Source: Parachlamydiaceae bacterium (GTDB lineage: Bacteria > Chlamydiota > Chlamydiia > Chlamydiales > Parachlamydiaceae). Taken from it: DNA of 10,919 bases. Position 1 is the stretch's first letter; every line of letters begins with the position of its first letter. This document shows positions 1-6,974 of the stretch, piece after piece. The stretch spans positions 1 through 10,919 of the forward strand of contig JACDDG010000040.1 of the NCBI GenBank assembly GCA_013817115.1, read 5' to 3'. Made by a program: the position numbers and the translations under genes. The notes under the pieces were generated by a model, which was not told the DNA's origin, ran no database searches, and saw only the letters and a program-made list of their open reading frames with translations.

Positions 1-34
1 CATTATACCATGCGGAAAATTGAAGTCAATCACT

Positions 35-182
35 TCATTTGCAAACCTCTATAGTCATTAAAAATCGAATAGTAGTTTTTGTCTCTTCATTGTCAGTTCG
101 TTTATAAGCAGAATGAAGCCATCCAAAATTTAATTCCCATTCTTTCATATTATTATGACTTTGTTCAGTATTAGGTTTTAGA
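35..182 (-). pseudogene. 3' remnant of the gene split by the ISAs1 insertion (C-terminal part)
   Basis: This is the C-terminal part of the minus-strand gene that starts at 2012. Read on the minus strand, positions 173 to 38 encode 45 uninterrupted codons in the phase set by the upstream part, ending in TGA at 35-37. The first residues after the junction read NTEQSHNNMKEWELNFGW and the last read FLMTIEVCK. Positions 174-182 are the second copy of the 9-bp target duplication. This piece has no start codon or ribosome binding site of its own, so it is unlikely to be translated. The clean continuation of the frame after removing the element is seen directly and supports one ancestral gene of 179 codons. 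I do not recognise the product. Confidence 0.8.
174..182. repeat. Target site duplication, left copy (GGTTTTAGA)
   Basis: The 9-bp sequence GGTTTTAGA lies directly outside the left terminal inverted repeat and is repeated exactly at 1612-1620, outside the right one. A duplication of 8-10 bp is usual for ISAs1-family insertions. An exact copy suggests a fairly recent insertion with no later rearrangement of the ends. Confidence 0.92.
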
Positions 183-211
183 CAGGGTCTTTTTATTAAA
201 AAGATTTGACA
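183..211 (+). repeat. Left terminal inverted repeat of the ISAs1 element (29 bp)
   Basis: It begins CAGGGTCTTTTTATTAAA and is the exact reverse complement of 1583-1611 over 29 bases. A partial copy of its start (AGGGTCTT) recurs inside the element at 252-259. Confidence 0.94.
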
Positions 212-267
212 GTCATGAGCCGATATTTTTCCCTTTTTGTAGTAAAATTCGAGGGTCTTAAATTTTC

Positions 268-296
268 TTTACAGTAATAATAAAGTATTTTATATT
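268..296 (+). promoter_or_regulatory. Candidate sigma-70-type promoter of the ISAs1 transposase
   Basis: TTTACA at 268-273 and TATATT at 291-296 are separated by 17 bases. Each hexamer matches its consensus (TTGACA, TATAAT) at five of six positions. Transcription would start about 15-20 bases before the ATG at 321, leaving a short leader that holds the ribosome binding site AGGAGA at 311-316. This is pattern matching only; in such AT-rich DNA chance matches are common. Confidence 0.5.
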
Positions 297-320
297 TTTC
301 CTCTAAATACAGGAGAAATC

Positions 321-1523
321 ATGACCAAAAAACTGGACGAATATACTAAACTTGAACAACACATCGACATGCAAGCTTTTAAAGAGTCTGTAGAAGAATT
401 ATTTTACGAAGTTACGGATCCACGAGTTAAGGATAATTAGTCATATCCATTATCCTCCCTTCTCGTCATTATGTTGATGGCCGTTATATCTGGCGCTAAC
501 AGTATTCTAGCCATATACGATTATGCTGTGGAAAAAAAACATCTACTTAAAGAATATTTTAATTTTGATGTCTGCCCAGGTTATGGCGTCTTTTGGTGGT
601 TATTAACGCGTATGAACCCAAACGAGTTTTCCCTGGCTTTTCAAAAGTGGAGAGAGGATGTACGAGTGAAAGATCTTCCAGATAAAACTATTAGTATTGA
701 TGGAAAATGCTTGCGCGGAGCTCGCAATAAAAATGGTAACCAAAACATTCATATTGTTCATGCATGGTCTACTCAAGAACGATTGTTACTAGGCCAATTA
801 AAAACTGATGAAAAATCAAATGAGATTACAGCCATCCCTCAGCTTTTAGATATGATTGATATTAAAGGTGCTACCATTACTATTGACGCTGCTGGCTGCC
901 AAAAAAAAATAATTAGACAAATCGATGAGGGAGAAGCTGACTATGTAATTGCAGTTAAAGAGAATCAGCCTCTTCTTTATGCAGAAATCGTTCAAACCTT
1001 TGAAGCCGCCCATGCTGAAAATTTCTATTATGTTCCTAATGGTGATTTAGCTGAGAGCATGGAGAAAGGGCATGGCCGCGTTGAAAGCCGACGCATAGCG
1101 ATCTGCGGAGATAAGTCTGAATTTTCAGAGAATATTCAAAAGTCTTGGGGTAGCATTGAGACTTTCATTGAAGTCACTTCCGAAAGGACCGTAAAAGGGA
1201 AAACATCTACAGAAAAAAGATATTACATTTCAAATAAAATATCGAGCGCCGAAAAATTTGGATTTTATATCCGAGAGCACTGGAGTGTTGAAAATCCACT
1301 CCACTGGGTACTTGATGTTGTTTTTCGTGAAGATGAATCTTGTGCAAACACATTGCATGCGGCTGAAAATTTTGCGACATTAAGACGAATGTCTCTTGAT
1401 TGTCTCAATCAAGATAAAGAATGTAAACTTGGCACAGCTCAACAAAGACGAAGAGCAGGATGGGGTGATACTATTGTAAGAAAAATATTAGGCTCCATTT
1501 TTGGCCTTTTTGGTAGAGATTAA
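321..1523 (+). pseudogene. ISAs1-family DDE transposase, interrupted by an in-frame TAG
   Basis: The reading frame starts at ATG 321, 4 bases after an AGGAGA ribosome binding site, and would give about 400 aa, the usual family size. It is broken by TAG at 438-440. The residues around the stop, TDPRVKDN then SYPLSSLLVIMLMAVISGA, match the conserved ISAs1 N-terminus, so this is a substitution within one gene and not a start further on. The longest open part (471-1523) could restart at ATG 471 but would lack about 50 conserved residues. Catalytic DDE motifs are intact; in the 471 numbering they are ISIDGK (D77), TIDAAGCQ (D139) and the E-containing block EHWSVENPLHWVLDVVFRED (residues 269-288). 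In a living copy the product would cut and rejoin the ends at 183 and 1611. A sequencing error at 438 is possible. Confidence 0.87.
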
Positions 1524-1582
1524 AAGAGAGAAAATAAGGAAGGTTTTGCTGAACTTAAGTCAAATTCTATGCGGCTCTTGAA

Positions 1583-1611
1583 TGTCAAATCTTTTTAATA
1601 AAAAGACCCTG
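1583..1611 (-). repeat. Right terminal inverted repeat of the ISAs1 element (29 bp)
   Basis: This is the exact reverse complement of 183-211. It begins TGTCAAATCTTTTTAATA on the plus strand and ends ACCCTG at 1611. It supplies the artificial C-terminal tail of the interrupted minus-strand gene. Confidence 0.94.
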
Positions 1612-1620
1612 GGTTTTAGA
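1612..1620. repeat. Target site duplication, right copy (GGTTTTAGA)
   Basis: It is an exact copy of 174-182 and lies immediately outside the right inverted repeat. Confidence 0.92.
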
Positions 1621-2012
1621 GGGGTTAATAATTTAGATTGATCTGAATATTGAACTGTATTTTGATTGCGAATAGCATTAAGAAAGCTGGGGTAATTGAC
1701 TTTATTTGCAATTTTACGAATTACAGCTTTGCTGTCTGTGAGAGTTTTAGCTACATTCTCCGGTATTTTTCCTCCTTCGCCTTTCGCATGCATTTCATTA
1801 ACTGCTTTTTCAAGCTGTTTATGAATTTCAATATGTTGTGCTGCCCATTTAGGCATTTTACCTTGTTTATCCAAAAGCCATGTTACAACGCGCCCTTTAA
1901 CTGTTGATAAACTTTTTAAGACTTTAGCGTCACTAGCATCAACCTGAGATGCAAGAAGTTGTAAAGATGTATTGTTTACCGAAATAGTGTCAGTTTTATT
2001 ATATGGTTGCAT

Positions 2013-2409
2013 TAAAACCTCATATATTTTCTATAGTAATGCTGAATCAATTCAGAACCGCCTTTATATATTTAATTACAGCACAGAATCATTTGTTGTA
2101 TAAATAAGTAATTAAATAGTTAATTGTTGATTTTATTTACATTAATTGCTACTATTATTAAATTTTAAAACTGTCTTTTTAAATCAGGGGAATAAAAAAA
2201 AGTTGAATTAAATAGTTAAATCTAATGCAAATAAATGACTTTAGACGTGAAGTTTACAGTTAGATGTGTTTTTTTATCAATAGATAGATTATTTTCTTTG
2301 AAAGTTATAAAAAACTCAAATTCATTAATCATCAAAAGAAACTGTTAAAAACTAAGCTAAAAAGTTTGGAAATAAATAAATTAGATTGTAGATCATGTAA
2401 TTCACCATT
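2013..2409. other. Intergenic, very AT-rich, divergent upstream region
   Basis: This 397-bp gap separates the minus-strand start at 2012 from the plus-strand short ORF and rpoN remnant. Both neighbours are transcribed away from it, so it should contain promoters for both. I see no convincing ORF, tRNA or terminator. It is dominated by runs of A and T, and promoter hexamers cannot be picked out reliably. The only distinct structure is the small palindrome at 2042-2055. Confidence 0.6.
2042..2055. repeat. Small perfect inverted repeat, possible operator
   Basis: CTGAATCAATTCAG has 6-bp arms (CTGAAT / ATTCAG) around CA and lies 30 bases upstream of the ATG at 2012. That position suits a regulator binding site for the interrupted gene, but short palindromes occur by chance in AT-rich DNA. 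Confidence 0.2.
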
Positions 2410-2535
2410 ATGTTTAGTTCGCTGGAGTTTATGACGGAAGTAATTGATGAAAACCGCAGCAAAATGACTATTTTCTTGCCAAAAGTCTGGTATTCGGTTA
2501 CAACGAGGAGAATTGGAGTATTAAGAAGAACATGA
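2410..2535 (+). CDS. Short ORF just upstream of the rpoN remnant (41 aa), possibly a gene remnant
   Basis: This frame runs from ATG 2410 to TGA 2533-2535 and ends 9 bases before the rpoN start. An alternative start at ATG 2431 is preceded by GGAG at 2424-2427. The predicted peptide includes FMTEVIDENRSKMTIFLP followed by a basic end (TTRRIGVLRRT). The composition is more protein-like than the surrounding AT-rich DNA, and the frame stays open up to rpoN. It may be a small leader gene or, more likely in this decayed region, the last part of a former upstream gene. I do not recognise it. Confidence 0.25.
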   Translation: MFSSLEFMTEVIDENRSKMTIFLPKVWYSVTTRRIGVLRRT

Positions 2536-2544
2536 GAAAATAGC

Positions 2545-3992
2545 ATGCCACAATCACCTTCATTAGAAATGCGCACAAAGCAAAGCCCTGGCCTTCGGCA
2601 GATGCAGCGTATGATTATGTCTCCCCAGATGCAGCAAGCAATCAATATTCTTCAGATGCCTATCATTGAGCTTTCTGAAAAACTCGAGGCTGAAATCGCT
2701 GAAAATCCTCTCCTCGAAAGTTCAGATGAAGATTCTCCAGAAAACCGAATTTTAGAAGAAGCTGAGGAATGTTGGAAAGAAGCCGCAGAAGAACAAGAGT
2801 TTACTCCAGAGAAAGAATTACGCTTTGACGACCAGAATTTTGAAATATTAAAGCGCATTGATGACGATTTTCGTGACTATCTTGGCGATGGCAACAGTTA
2901 CATCAAACGTAGCAGCGAAGAAGAAAAATTAAAAACGTTCATGGAAAGTTCTCTGTGTGGGCAAACCACTTTGTTTGGCCATCTAATGATGCAAGCTCGA
3001 GAAACTTTTAGCACAGAAAATGAACAGGCAATGGCCGAAGCAATCATTGGCAATTTCGATAACTCAGGTTTTTTTGAAGAATCCCTAGCAGAAATCGCTA
3101 TCCTTAATAATTTTGATGAAAAAGATCTAACTCATGTTCTAGAGGAAATTCAACATTTCGAACCTCATGGGGTTGGAGCCCGAAATTTGCAGGAATCTTT
3201 GTTGATTCAGTTACAAGCAAAGGGGAAGAAAGATACTTTAGCTTATCGAATTATTGCAGAACTCTATCAGGATTTATTACATAATCGTATTCCCCAAATC
3301 CAAAAAGCACTTGGCTGTAGTAGTAAGGAATTAACTCAGGCTATTGAGGGAGAAATAGCTAAACTGGAACTCCATCCTAGTTCTGCATTCAATGATTCTG
3401 TTGCATCTGCAATCGTCCCTGACGCAACAGTATATTAAGAAGATGAAAAGCTATTAGTAACAGTTAATGATGATCCTCTACCGCAATTATGCTTTAACCG
3501 TCGTTATTTACGGATGTTAGATGATCCTACATTGTCGTTGGATACCCGTAATTTTATAAAACAAAAGATCTTATCTGCCCAATGGTTCTTTCAGAATATC
3601 CATCAGCGTAATACGACATTGGAAAGAATTGCGCAATCGTTAGCTAAACGGCAGTATCCATTTTTCAGCCAACACGACGGCAAGTTGACTCCGTTAACGA
3701 TGCAAGAGCTGTAGTAAATAAATATTTGCATACTCCTAGAGGGTTGTTTCCCTTGCGATTCTTTTTTACGAATGCTTATCAGTCTTCTAAAGGGGAAGAT
3801 CTTTCGTCTGCAACAGTTCGGGATAAATTACAGGCGTTGATTACAGCAGAAGATAAAATGAAGCCTTTGTCTGATGAAGCGCTTTCAACAATGCTAGAAG
3901 CTCAAGGTATTAGTTGCGCTCGTCGAACAATTGCTAAATACCGGCGCACCCTTGAAATTGGCAACGCCCATCAACGAAAGAAGTTTAGCTAA
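2545..3992 (+). pseudogene. rpoN: RNA polymerase sigma-54 factor, broken by a stop codon and a frameshifting deletion
   Basis: Sigma-54 directs core RNA polymerase to -24/-12 promoters that need an enhancer-binding ATPase. The Gln-rich activator-contact region I is present at the N-terminus (SPQMQQAINILQMPIIELS, then ENPLLES, residues 26-58), followed by an acidic linker and the core-binding region (for example VGARNLQESLLIQLQAKGK). TAA at 3436-3438 ends the first frame after 297 codons, yet the same frame continues with sigma-54 sequence (DDPLPQLCFNRRYL) to 3711. There LTPLTMQEL meets a stop, while the next frame resumes at 3705 with RAVVNKYLHTPRGLFPLRFF. The sequence normally between LTM and RA, the core of the helix-turn-helix containing the HEST motif, is missing. 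The length lost must be 1 more than a multiple of 3, about 37-40 bases by family comparison. The RpoN box ARRTIAKYR remains at 3918-3944. Two independent lesions make it non-functional. Start ATG 2545 is fixed by an in-frame TAG just before it. Confidence 0.93.
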
Positions 3993-4165
3993 GAAGTTTT
4001 TAAAACTATAAAAACTATCGATAATCAGTTTTGTTTTAATTCCCAATAGTTCTTTTGCCGGATTCCTCTCGTGAGATATTTCCTTGTGAATTCCCAGTAT
4101 TTCCATTAGACTTCTTGCGTAATTAGATTTTGATATATTCCTATGCTTTATGAAGAGGAAAAGTG
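3993..4165. other. Intergenic between the rpoN remnant and the IS5-like remnant
   Basis: These 173 bases show no coding frame with protein character and no clear terminator hairpin. They probably include the outer end of the decayed IS5-like element, but I could not pair its inverted repeats. Confidence 0.4.
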
Positions 4166-4436
4166 ATGGGGAAATACGAAGAGCTTAAAGAATTTCCATG
4201 AAAACAGTTTCGGAGATTAACTGGGGTCCAACGTGAAACTTTTGAAAAGAGGGTAACCATTCTATTAGAAGCTCAGTCAGAAGAGATATAGAAAGGCTGG
4301 AAGAAAAGGCAAATTAAGCATCGAAGACAAACTTTTAATGGCGTTGGAGTACTTAAGAGAGTATCGAACATATTTCCATTTAGGTCGTAGCTATGGTTTA
4401 AGTGAAAGCGCTTGCTATCGTGCTTGTAGAGTGACT
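4166..4436 (+). pseudogene. IS5-family transposase remnant (N-terminal part, two stops and a frameshift)
   Basis: The frame begins at ATG 4166 after the purine-rich GAAGAGGAAAAG and reads MGKYEELKEFP, then TGA at 4199-4201. It continues KQFRRLTGVQRETFEKRV to a TAG at 4289-4291. At about 4284-4293 the coding frame shifts, giving KAGRKGKLSIEDKLLMALEY and LREYRTYFHLGRSYGLSES. This is the helix-turn-helix N-terminal domain of IS5-group transposases, with the familiar LTGV..ETF, LSIEDKLLM.LEYLREYRTYFH and YG.SES blocks. The catalytic DDE domain is absent because the sequence changes to an unrelated transposase near 4436. It is not functional. The exact junction was judged by eye, within about 15 bases. 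Confidence 0.78.
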
Positions 4437-4761
4437 ATGAGGCTTGTCATGAACGAGCATGGATTTTTTAATCGAACTTCAATTCTTCCAAGAAATGCTT
4501 CAGAACCTAAGACCCTTCAGGAAATGATAGAGAATCTAAGCGTTCATCAAGACCTTTTAAAACCCATAATTATCCTTGATGCGGAGGTAGCGACTAGAGA
4601 CAATCTTACTTGGCTTAGAGAAAAAGGATATGCATACGTGGTCTCAGCAAGGCAGGATGCACCTTCATTAGATCTCAAAGTCCATAAGATAATTCTATAA
4701 ATTTCAAGATGTAGTGGCGAATTCATCAAACTTCGTCTCGATTCTCATAGTGCGAAGCACT
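4437..4761 (+). pseudogene. IS1634-like (IS4-superfamily) transposase fragment fused in frame to the IS5-like remnant
   Basis: The open frame 4338-4700 changes family near 4437. From LVMNEHGFFNRTSI onward it shows the IS1634 pattern: a GN.SEP.TL block (here RNASEPKTLQEMIENL), then a strand-Asp motif KPIIILDAEVATRDNLTWL and GYAYVVSARQDAPSLDL. The usual Gly before Asn is Arg here, and the usual DAG motif reads DAE. The frame hits TAA at 4698-4700 but seems to continue in the same phase with GEFIKLRLDSHSAKH to TGA at 4759-4761, like the family's next segment. Both the N-terminus and the remaining C-terminal catalytic part are missing. The hybrid 120-aa ORF is probably a product of IS insertion followed by deletion, not a designed protein. 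Confidence 0.7.
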
Positions 4762-4848
4762 GAACTTGGGTTAAGGTGTTTTTAGGCTATTCGTGCCACC
4801 CCAAGCCAGTCCCTTAAAGTTAAAGTCTTAGCTCAGTGGAAGATGCTC
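4762..4848. other. Short gap at the convergent end of the minus-strand operon
   Basis: This segment lies between the transposase debris and the stop codon of the 698-aa gene. I see no clear intrinsic terminator for the operon here. It probably belongs to further decayed IS sequence, so the operon's original downstream DNA may have been replaced. Confidence 0.35.
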
Positions 4849-6945
4849 CTATAAAGGTATTTTAAAAACCTGATATTCTATAAGGTCATGATAACGTTTT
4901 TTTAATACAATTGAAGGCTCTCCATAATATTTTGTCATGACTTGAAGAAGCTTTTCGTTAACAATTTGTGCTTCAAATTGCAAAACTTTGGCCTGATTGG
5001 CTTTGGCTATTTCTTTAAAATTTGACATTACCGTTAACCAATTAGATAACCGACCTTTTGGCACTTCGATGCTTTCAAGGGTGATATTAAATACATCTTT
5101 TTTTAACGTCATCCAACCTTCTAAATGATATGCAGAATGATAAAAAGGTCTTTTATCTTTTAAATATTCTAATGAGCTTATTCCAATATCTTCCGGAATC
5201 ATTTTCGTCCGCTTTGTGATTTGTCTATTATGGAAGTGATCTTTACTAACAATTGTAAAAGGATTTACTTTTGGTGATGCTACCTTCTCTAACTTCTCAA
5301 CATCCGGGAGTTTTTTTGTTTCACGAATCCATTCGGCTTTAAAGTCTTTAATACGGAGCTGTGTTGCGCCCCCTGGTCTTATTTCTCCGGTAATTGCATC
5401 GATCTGCTTGCCAGCTTTTCCTGATAGAAAGGTTAATTGTTCGCCTTTTGGGATACGTGCTACTGAGACAAAGTTGCGTTCACCAAATGATGTGAGAAGT
5501 CCTGCCTTATTCATGACTTCTTCTAGGGTATGGAAGTAATTGGCTTCGTTTGGAACCATCCACCAATTATGTGAGCGATCGACTCCGACTACGCCAGAGC
5601 CATGATATTGCACAAGAACCATTTCCTTTTTTGTTTTTTCACTGATCATGTTTGGTAGGGAAGAAAATTCTTTCATATCGCGTATAAACTTTCCTGCGCA
5701 TTCATTTTTTCCACAATTGCGCAAGAGATGTGGGGTTTTTGGCAAAGATGTTACCTTAAAAATCGATTTAAATAATTTTAAAACAGGTTGAGAAAAAAAG
5801 GCGTAAGCCGGCTGAAGCGAAGGAACGACTGAAGCTTTTAAGAGGTCTAAATAGAGTGAGTGTGCATTAGAAAATGTGGGGAAACTCCCACGAATAAGTT
5901 GGCTTGAGGTGCCGGCTATTCGTGCAATACCTTTTGCCATACAAACAGTTCCCTTGACTACAGGGACTGAAGCTGCCATTAGGCCAATTTCTGCGGTTCC
6001 AAATATCCCGTCATGGACAATTCCAGGAATCGTTCGATACTTATCCTGCATATGCTTGTCTAATTGATTGAGTTGCTCATCCCAATTTTTTATTGTTTTG
6101 GCAGTGCTTATCATCCAATTTGGCATAGCATCTACCATAGCTTGATTAACTTCCATGTTTTCGCCATTCAATGCACGGCGACCCTCCTTTATGAGATGAT
6201 CGTAATTATAAGGATCCGACATTAAAACAGCTTCACTCATAGCACTTAAGGCTAACCCCTTGACAACTCCTCCTACTGCTGCATTTGCTACTTTAGAAAT
6301 AAGAGCCGGAACGCTAGCCAAACTATTGATCGCATTACCTTTCATGGCATTTGCAGTAAAATCACTTAATTCTTTTTTCTGTTCCTTGGTTAGCCCTTTT
6401 TCATGATGGGCTAAGCAAGGCATGGCACCAAGGGGTGAGTCCATATCCATCGAAGTCAATAAACATCTTGCGTAGGAAGTCTTTCTTTCTTCCATGATAT
6501 CTAGTGCTAGTGGATCTTCATCTTCTTCCTCATAAACGAAATCGAGACGCTTGATTTTGCTAAAATTAGAATTGAGGCTATTGAGGCTATTGTTGGTATG
6601 ATGAAAATTACTTAGTACTTCGTTTTTTGCGTTTGTATAAATCTGATTTTTTTGAATAAAATTGTCGTTTGAAGCTTTAAAGTCTTGAACCAAAACTTTA
6701 ACAGCCCGGCTGATTTCATAATCGGTCTTACCCTGAGACCTCATTGCAGCTATTTGCCCGCGGATTTGATTAACGCCTTGACGAACCATGGCTTTGTAAA
6801 GATCTTGTTTACCTAAAGGCAAGTTCTTACCCATTTCCAAAGCATCTTTTTCAATAACGTCAAGCTGCTTTTCAGTTTCAGATGATGCATGACTCATGAT
6901 AATAAGAGGTTCTGTGATAAATGAACCCACGGGTGTTAAATTCAT
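4849..6945 (-). CDS. Large multi-domain protein with toxin/effector-like C-terminus (698 aa)
   Basis: This is the last gene of the operon. ATG 6945 is preceded by AATTTAAGGAA and is preferred to the later ATG at residue 17. Visible parts, in order: a charged helical N-terminus without signal peptide (1-135) containing an LNSLNS repeat; an acidic patch EEEDEDP (139-145); weakly hydrophobic Ala/Gly-rich stretches at about 206-242 and 309-345; a compact domain at about 443-533 starting VQYHGSG and holding NWWMVPNEANY, SVARIPKGEQL and GGATQLRI; and a final domain (about 600-698) with IAKANQAKVLQFEAQIVNEK and a YYG turn near the end. The 443-533 block resembles small enzymatic domains at the ends of polymorphic toxins. 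The YHGS/GG..Q combination recalls ADP-ribosyltransferase or NADase folds, but I cannot confirm catalytic residues. A secreted effector or toxin is an inference. Confidence 0.85.
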   Translation of the reverse strand: MNLTPVGSFITEPLIIMSHASSETEKQLDVIEKDALEMGKNLPLGKQDLYKAMVRQGVNQIRGQIAAMRSQGKTDYEISRAVKVLVQDFKASNDNFIQKNQIYTNAKNEVLSNFHHTNNSLNSLNSNFSKIKRLDFVYEEEDEDPLALDIMEERKTSYARCLLTSMDMDSPLGAMPCLAHHEKGLTKEQKKELSDFTANAMKGNAINSLASVPALISKVANAAVGGVVKGLALSAMSEAVLMSDPYNYDHLIKEGRRALNGENMEVNQAMVDAMPNWMISTAKTIKNWDEQLNQLDKHMQDKYRTIPGIVHDGIFGTAEIGLMAASVPVVKGTVCMAKGIARIAGTSSQLIRGSFPTFSNAHSLYLDLLKASVVPSLQPAYAFFSQPVLKLFKSIFKVTSLPKTPHLLRNCGKNECAGKFIRDMKEFSSLPNMISEKTKKEMVLVQYHGSGVVGVDRSHNWWMVPNEANYFHTLEEVMNKAGLLTSFGERNFVSVARIPKGEQLTFLSGKAGKQIDAITGEIRPGGATQLRIKDFKAEWIRETKKLPDVEKLEKVASPKVNPFTIVSKDHFHNRQITKRTKMIPEDIGISSLEYLKDKRPFYHSAYHLEGWMTLKKDVFNITLESIEVPKGRLSNWLTVMSNFKEIAKANQAKVLQFEAQIVNEKLLQVMTKYYGEPSIVLKKRYHDLIEYQVFKIPL
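6571..6592. repeat. 9-bp tandem repeat inside the 698-aa gene
   Basis: ATTGAGGCT occurs twice in tandem (6571-6579 and 6580-6588), followed by a partial third unit (ATTG). On the coding strand it gives the residue repeat LNSLNS at about positions 121-126. It keeps the frame, as expected for replication slippage in a tolerant linker. Confidence 0.85.
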
Positions 6946-6950
6946 AATTA

Positions 6951-6961
6951 TTCCTTAAATT
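6951..6961 (-). promoter_or_regulatory. Ribosome binding leader AATTTAAGGAA of the 698-aa gene
   Basis: The minus-strand 11-mer AATTTAAGGAA lies 5 bases upstream of the ATG at 6945. The same 11-mer precedes two other genes of this operon (8487-8497 and 9288-9298). The AAGGA core is the Shine-Dalgarno element; the conserved AATTT in front of it is unexplained. Confidence 0.7.
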
Positions 6962-6974
6962 GTTATTCTATTTT

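Larger units (their letters stand above)
183..1611 (+). mobile_element. ISAs1-family insertion sequence, complete ends, 1429 bp
   Basis: The element is bounded by perfect 29-bp terminal inverted repeats (183-211 and 1583-1611), which begin CAGGGTCTTTTTATTAAA when read inward, and is flanked by a 9-bp direct repeat. It carries one transposase frame (321-1523) with ISAs1-family motifs. It interrupts a small minus-strand gene within the codon for residue 134. The ends are intact, but the transposase frame has an in-frame TAG, so the copy is probably not autonomous, although it could still be moved by a transposase made elsewhere. The core sequence TTTTTATTAAAAA within each end could form a small hairpin. 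Confidence 0.93.
1560..2012 (-). pseudogene. Unrecognised small protein gene, 5' part, truncated by the ISAs1 insertion
   Basis: The frame starts at ATG 2012 (minus strand), preceded by GAGG 6 bases upstream, a good ribosome binding site. Genuine coding sequence runs to the insertion point at 1612 (about 133 residues, ending LLTPLKP). The frame then reads 16 foreign residues (RVFLLKRFDIQEPHRI) out of the insertion sequence end before stopping at 1560, giving a 150-aa hybrid. With the remnant at 35-173 the ancestral product was 179 aa. It looks soluble and mostly helical, with many Lys, Gln and Asn, no signal peptide and no membrane segment. A stretch with several conserved-looking aromatic residues (VVTWLLDKQGKMPKWAAQH) lies near residues 43-61. 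I do not recognise a family. The truncated form may still be made. Confidence 0.75.

Noticed and set aside
471..1523. A 350-aa transposase starting at 471 as an intact gene
   Set aside because: The same frame upstream encodes the conserved ISAs1 N-terminus with a good ribosome binding site at 311-316, broken by TAG at 438. Position 471 has no good ribosome binding site.
1650..1907. Plus-strand 85-aa ORF opposite the interrupted gene
   Set aside because: It is antisense to the frame whose continuity across the insertion is proven by reconstruction, and it is Phe/Cys-rich with no ribosome binding site.
2352..2645. Minus-strand 97-aa ORF overlapping the rpoN start
   Set aside because: It covers the well-supported rpoN N-terminus on the opposite strand and has a Cys/Ile-rich, non-protein-like composition.
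3700..3730. Programmed frameshift in rpoN
   Set aside because: The shift coincides with missing helix-turn-helix residues, and there is also an upstream nonsense codon. Decay explains both better than recoding.
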